NCBI RefSeq assembly: GCF_041146795.1
Contig: NC_135174.1
Span: 17,974,878-18,038,877 of the forward strand
DNA length: 64,000 nucleotides
Source of the DNA: Maylandia zebra
Taxonomy: Eukaryota; Chordata; Actinopteri; Cichliformes; Cichlidae
Reading direction: 5' to 3'
The notes beneath the pieces were generated by a model that did not search any database, was not told where the DNA came from, and worked only from the letters and a program-made list of their open reading frames with translations. How positions within the stretch are numbered: position 1 is the first letter of the stretch; every line of letters starts with the position of its first letter. Positions 59,346 through 64,000 of this stretch are shown here, piece after piece. The translations under genes and the position numbers were made by a program.

Positions 59346-60956
59346 CAAACAGGTGAATGGCAGTTTTCTGTGTGAGAACAGCATTTTTATATGCATCTTT
59401 TTCTGCATTGTGTTATGTATTTCATGCAGCTAGTAATATCAGATAGCCAATATATCAATCAGACTTTAATGCGGAGTGCATTCATTACCATAATAGGCAA
59501 ATAAATATATTGTATATTGTTGTAAATTAACAAATCAACGTTGAATGGCTTTTCGTTTTTAAGGTGTAATATAAATTACGATGGCAATTACACTTAGGCG
59601 TTCCATCTGCTTCATTACTCTTCCCTTTGTGTACTAATATTGAGGATGTGTTTGGACATGAGCTACAAGGCACAGCTATCATTGAAGGATGAAAGTGTTG
59701 TTATTGTGAAGAAATACACTATTTGATTACCATGTATAGGAAAGACAAAGTACTTGCCTGTGATTTATTTCGAATCAGGAGGTAGGTGTGCATTCTGCAG
59801 AAGAGCTAAGTGCTCATACCCATCTGTGCAAACAAATGGAGCTAAACAAAACACATAGTGAGTACAGTAGAAGAGTGTGTGGCGTCTTTATATGTAAAAT
59901 AAAAGCTGAGCAATTCATTCTGCGTGTCAGGAAAAGAGAGACAAATTGAGAGATATACAAAAATGGAAAGAGTAAGAAATCATTTTTTTCCTACTCTGTA
60001 TTATCAGATTCTGGCAAGAAGAGCTCTGTGCTGAACTTAGTTTGTCTTCAAATTGAAAATAATATGTCAAAGGCAGGAAAAAGTGTGTTAGTTATGTACA
60101 TTTGTAATCCTGGAGGGCATGTCAAGAGCATATGTGTCAAGTCCTGTTCCTCAGAGTATCCTTTTGTCCTTCAGGTGGATGTACAGCAGTGAGTTAAACG
60201 AATTTGCTTGCATTATACAAAGTTTTGGAACTTTTTTATTTGCTTTTTTTGTTTCAGGAAGCTCATTTTATCTTTAATGCACATATTGTGGTTGTATTAT
60301 GTCAGTAGCACCATGGTTGACTATATGTTTTCAAATAGAACAATAAGCTAAATTGCAGTAAAGGTTATAAGGAATGTGTAAAAAACCTTTGTGGCCTTAT
60401 TCAGGCCAAAGTGTAATATATATATGGCATGCACAATGTTTAATTTTCTGAGCAATTCCACCTCCTTTTAGAAGATCCCTGTAATGGCTTTTCATGTGAC
60501 CTGTAGCACTAATGAAAAATGCCAAGTTAACCAACCGATAAATCTATGTGAGAAGACAGTGTGCCGTCACTCCCTAAACCATGTTTGATAGAAGTAGAAG
60601 TAATGATGTTTCTTTTTAGTTTAGGACATAGAAAAGACAGGGAGAAGGATTAAAAGGGGAGCAAAAGAGACAAACTGGAGCACAGGCCAGCAGGGGAATG
60701 GGGGCAGCCATACTCGGTTATGGTAGAAGCAGCGAATCCTGGAGGGAGTAAACCTTTAGTTTCTTCTTTTGTCTCTGACTTCATTTGTTACCCTTGGCAG
60801 CTCGAAAAGAGATGACATAACCACCTTAGTGTTCAATGAATCAATGTAGATATTTGCCTTTTAAGTTTGCATGCATGACCCAAAGCTTTCTGTTCTCTCC
60901 ACAGGGAGTAAGAGGACGTGTATGTTGCCTCTTGCTGTAGTTTTTCCACCACTACC

Positions 60957-62327
60957 ATGAGCTGGAGTTTTCTGACTCGCCTGCTGGAAGAAATCCACAA
61001 CCATTCTACATTTGTGGGCAAGATCTGGCTCACCACTCTCATTGTTTTCCGCATTGTGCTAACAGCCGTAGGAGGAGAGTCAATCTACTACGATGAACAA
61101 AGCAAGTTCGTCTGCAACTCAGCACAGCCAGGCTGTGAGAACGTATGCTACGACGCCTTCGCTCCACTCTCACACGTCCGCTTCTGGGTCTTTCAAATTA
61201 TCCTGGTGGCCACCCCTTCAGTTATGTACCTGGGCTACGCTGTCAACAAAATTGCTCGGGCAGAGGAGAAGGCAGAAAGTGGGGGAGTGAATGGATTTAC
61301 CCAGAAGAAACCCAAGAAGCACTATCTTGCAGGCAGAAAGCAGCACAGGGGCATTGAAGAGGCTGAGGATGACGACGAGGAAGACCCGATGATCTATGAA
61401 GTGGCAGAGGTGGAGAACGACGATTGTGAAGCAGAAAAGGGAGGCAGCTGTGATAGAAAAGAAAAAGCCAAAGTACGCCATGATGGGCGTCATCGTATCA
61501 AAGAGGATGGATTGATGCGCCTTTACGTCGTCCAACTCCTGTTGCGCTCCTTGCTGGAGGTTGCTTTCCTCTGTGGTCAGTATGCCCTCTATGGCTTTTC
61601 CGTTCCTGCCACCTATGTATGCAAAGACCAGCCCTGTCCTCATAAGGTGGACTGCTTTGTGTCGCGACCAACTGAGAAGACAATCTTTCTCCTCATCATG
61701 TACACAGTCTCCCTGCTCTGTCTAGCACTCAATATATGGGAGATGCTTCACCTGGGCATTGGTACCATGTATGAGATAATACACTCCCGCAAGACGGAGC
61801 TCCCCAATGAGGAGCTCTACGTGCTGGCAAGAGGACAAGGCCGTCTTAACGAGGTGAGATTGAGTGAGGAAGACTACAGCTCTTACCCATTTTCTTGGAA
61901 TGCACCAGCGCCTCCACCTGGGTACAACATCGCCGTCAAACCTTCTCTAGGGAACCACAACCAACCACTACCCATCACTGATCTCACTAATGCCAAGCTG
62001 GCATGTCAGCAGAATCACGTGAACATTCCCCAAGAGGAGCGTCAACAGAACGGCATTAATGATGAAAACCAGTGCAGAGTTGGGAAGGGAGATGCACCCA
62101 GGGCTGTTCATAAGGACAGCGGTAGACCTCAGAAAATCCTGGAGGGTGATAATCAGACCTACATCCAGCTGCAGAGCCACACTAACAACCGCAGCAAGCC
62201 CCACCGTGAACGTAAACACCGGCAGACCAACAGACATGCCTCCAGCAGGGCAGATACAGACAGAGGCAGCAGCAGCACCAGCAGTAGCAGCAAATATGGA
62301 GTCATAAAGGGTTCAGAGTGGATTTGA
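60957..62327 (+). CDS. gjc1: Connexin-45-like gap junction protein gamma 1
   Basis: Connexin 45 forms gap-junction channels and in vertebrates is important in the cardiac conduction system and smooth muscle. The 456-residue protein has four membrane segments (about 21-41, 75-95, 188-212 and 241-261). Extracellular loop 1 has Cys53, Cys60 and Cys64 (C-x6-C-x3-C); loop 2 has Cys222, Cys227 and Cys233 (C-x4-C-x5-C). [20 protein letters not shown] and [13 protein letters not shown] are near-identical to mammalian connexin 45. Human GJC1 has 396 residues; the extra length here lies mainly in the C-terminal tail. The C-terminus is SEWI (human SVWI), a possible PDZ ligand. Coding lies in one exon after an acceptor at 60903-60904. 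ATG 60957 has the Kozak context ACCATGA. The upstream in-frame Met at 60918 is not conserved. Teleosts have related paralogues, so gjc1 is the best match and not a certainty. Confidence 0.93.
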   Translation: MSWSFLTRLLEEIHNHSTFVGKIWLTTLIVFRIVLTAVGGESIYYDEQSKFVCNSAQPGCENVCYDAFAPLSHVRFWVFQIILVATPSVMYLGYAVNKIARAEEKAESGGVNGFTQKKPKKHYLAGRKQHRGIEEAEDDDEEDPMIYEVAEVENDDCEAEKGGSCDRKEKAKVRHDGRHRIKEDGLMRLYVVQLLLRSLLEVAFLCGQYALYGFSVPATYVCKDQPCPHKVDCFVSRPTEKTIFLLIMYTVSLLCLALNIWEMLHLGIGTMYEIIHSRKTELPNEELYVLARGQGRLNEVRLSEEDYSSYPFSWNAPAPPPGYNIAVKPSLGNHNQPLPITDLTNAKLACQQNHVNIPQEERQQNGINDENQCRVGKGDAPRAVHKDSGRPQKILEGDNQTYIQLQSHTNNRSKPHRERKHRQTNRHASSRADTDRGSSSTSSSSKYGVIKGSEWI

Positions 62328-63420
62328 AACACGACTATGTAAAACAGCTTAGCTATTTAGCTCAGTTCAGTGAAAAAGCTTTGTATAGCAGGAAAATAAT
62401 ATCTTGAATACCTTTTGCGCTAAGATTTTGGTACCCTGTTTTTGTTTACCTTCTTTAAGCAGAGACTTTAATGCTGCAATTGAAAGTGCCTTACTTAAAC
62501 CATCTAAAAGCAGCTTCATTCAAACTGAGCAACCCTTTATGTTACAGAGTTAATGTTTTTTTCATTGCCATCCACAGTTAAAGATTTGAATAATTTTGCT
62601 CATGAATATTCAAAATTGTTCTTCAGTTTCTTTTTGGTGTAGATCGTTTTCCCACAAGCAACAAAAAGGCTGTTTTCACATATGTACTGCAGCCCTAAAC
62701 CGTATCAATCATTAGATATTGTCTTTAACATGCCAGTTCTCTAGTAAAAAATGCATGATGTTTAATTGTGCAAAATCAAGAATAGAGAAGCGAATATTCT
62801 GCTGAGTTCACAGGTAATGAGTGGTCATCCTGTTTCCTGCCTCCTGCACGCTATAGTCAGGCAGTGCCCTCCTCACGACCACAGGGAGTTTTTCCGATAG
62901 TCTAAATGCAGCTGACTGGAATGTCCTGCTGTCTGTTTTATGTAAGTTAAAACAACAATGTCCTGGTCTAATTCTGATGATTTGTTTTTAGAAGTTGTGT
63001 TTGAAAACAGCTGACAAAAAAATAACAGACAGTATGTTTCAGCTGGTAATTTCACCATATTTTCTTTTGGTATTTTAAAAGCATTCCCTCTATTTTTTTA
63101 GAAAGAAAAGAGAAGTTTTCGTTATTGTTTCGAGAGGCAAGTTTAAAAAAAAGTCATATATTATAGTACAGGTATTACCTTTTTTTTAACATACTTTATT
63201 TTTTCAACCATTCATCCAGTAGTATACATTAAAAAGAACGAGTGTATCAAGCTTTTTATATGCTTCATTTGTTTCTTTCTTTTATCAATCTTTTACTTGG
63301 ATTTCCATATTTTCAGTCTGAAAGGCCATTTGTCATTTGTTGTTACTGTGTTTGGTTTTGTTAAAAAATATTTTTAGGAACAAAAAGTGCATGTTTTGAA
63401 TAAAGAGTTTGTATTTGTCT
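62328..63420 (+). other. gjc1 3' UTR
   Basis: The region is AT-rich and non-coding between the stop codon and the polyadenylation signal. A cluster of T-rich and ATTTA-like motifs is present. Confidence 0.65.
63399..63404 (+). terminator. gjc1 polyadenylation signal
   Basis: AATAAA lies 1072 bases after the gjc1 stop codon. A GT/T-rich sequence follows (TTTGTATTTGTCTC, then TTTGTCTTGTTTTC), as expected downstream of a cleavage site. Confidence 0.7.
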
Positions 63421-64000
63421 CATAATCTTTGTCTTGTTTTCAATGGTTTGATTGTCAGTCTAGAATGAAAACTATATTATTAATTTAATGCTGAATATTT
63501 GAGCATGTGGGTAATTTACACTGGTAGTCAGCTTAAGCTTGCATTGCCCTCTGCTGGGCACAAAGAGGGAATAATATAATAGTTCTATGTCTCTTTCAGT
63601 GGGATCCCTGTAGATAAAACTTACCAAAATTTTTCTGTGTCTATATTTGAAATCTGTCATATGTTGGAAGTTTTATTGAAAGAAAAACTCATCACTGAGA
63701 AATCTAATATATTTTGTGGTGAAATATTTAGTTTATGGCTCCTTAAAACTAACATGGCAAGTAGAATTTAACATACCGTAGTCAAAAATGAATCTTGGGG
63801 ATTCTCTCTGGAAATGTGTTTAACCAGTGATTGTAGTTTTCTGTAGTCATTGTGTTTGACCCGCTGATATGCTGATAATCAGTTGCAATAAGTGTCAGAT
63901 CAAGCATCAACTAAACAGCTAAGTTGCTTTTCATTAATTGTTATTGTCTGTTTTCTTGAATTTCATAAGTTATTTGTCTTATTTTCTTTTTCAAGGGCCA
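63421..64000. other. Intergenic sequence downstream of gjc1
   Basis: I see nothing coding or repetitive that I can name. Confidence 0.4.

Larger units (their letters stand above)
56950..60904. other. Intergenic sequence and probable 5' intron of gjc1
   Basis: It contains an L2-like tail (57510-57725), a poly-C run near 58428-58438 and a possible repeat at 58976-59345. No other gene is supported. The intron end before gjc1 is CTCTCCACAG at 60895-60904. Confidence 0.45.

Noticed and set aside
60918-60956. Longer connexin start (MYVASCC...)
   Set aside because: Connexins begin with the conserved MSW-type N-terminus that lines the pore; the start at 60957 has the better context.
61218-61643. 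141-codon antisense frame within gjc1
   Set aside because: It lies opposite a well-supported connexin exon and has no family signature.

Overview
The window is a nuclear segment of a teleost fish genome, probably a percomorph (cichlid-like), although no feature fixes the species. The evidence is split genes with long AT-rich introns, degraded transposons of families common in teleosts (L2/CR1-like and other LINE tails, a tRNA-derived SINE, Tc1-like, hAT and Harbinger-like DNA elements), long TA and GT microsatellites, and conserved vertebrate genes. I see no prokaryotic, viral or organellar genes, no CRISPR array and no tRNA or rRNA gene.

Four protein-coding genes can be supported. (1) rnd2, an atypical Rho-family GTPase, lies on the minus strand. 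Exon 1 (10472-10576) and exon 2 (9087-9174) are exact. The later exons were not found and are probably beyond base 1. (2) vat1, a quinone-oxidoreductase-like (MDR) protein, lies on the plus strand with six coding exons from 15380 to 30397 that join in phase into 463 residues. rnd2 and vat1 are divergent neighbours, the same head-to-head pair found next to BRCA1 on human 17q21. (3) A PHOSPHO1-family HAD phosphatase with a single coding exon lies at 41568-42335 on the plus strand. (4) gjc1, connexin-45-like, has a single coding exon at 60957-62327 on the plus strand and a 3' UTR of about 1.1 kb. PHOSPHO1 and GJC1 are also on human 17q21, so the window is a conserved-synteny block.

The remaining sequence is introns and intergenic DNA filled with mobile-element remains. 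The clearest structure is a three-layer nest at about 35.0-38.2 kb: a Tc1-like element split by an antisense LINE, which is itself split inside its reverse-transcriptase region by a hAT element with a perfect 8-bp target duplication. A second, older and inverted copy of that hAT family lies near 45 kb and shares the same compact layout. Other clear elements are a hAT MITE inside an L2 tail (56198-56902), a Harbinger-like MITE in vat1 intron 2 (22838-23397), a SINE nested in an antisense LINE (50757-51077), and a palindromic element (13768-13934).

The genes do not form one pathway. rnd2 acts on the cytoskeleton, vat1 on vesicle and mitochondrial membranes, the phosphatase in phosphocholine/phosphoethanolamine turnover and mineralisation, and gjc1 in gap junctions. 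I found no new multi-gene system. The items worth a second look are the nested transposons, an in-frame repeat expansion in VAT1, and the missing 3' part of rnd2.
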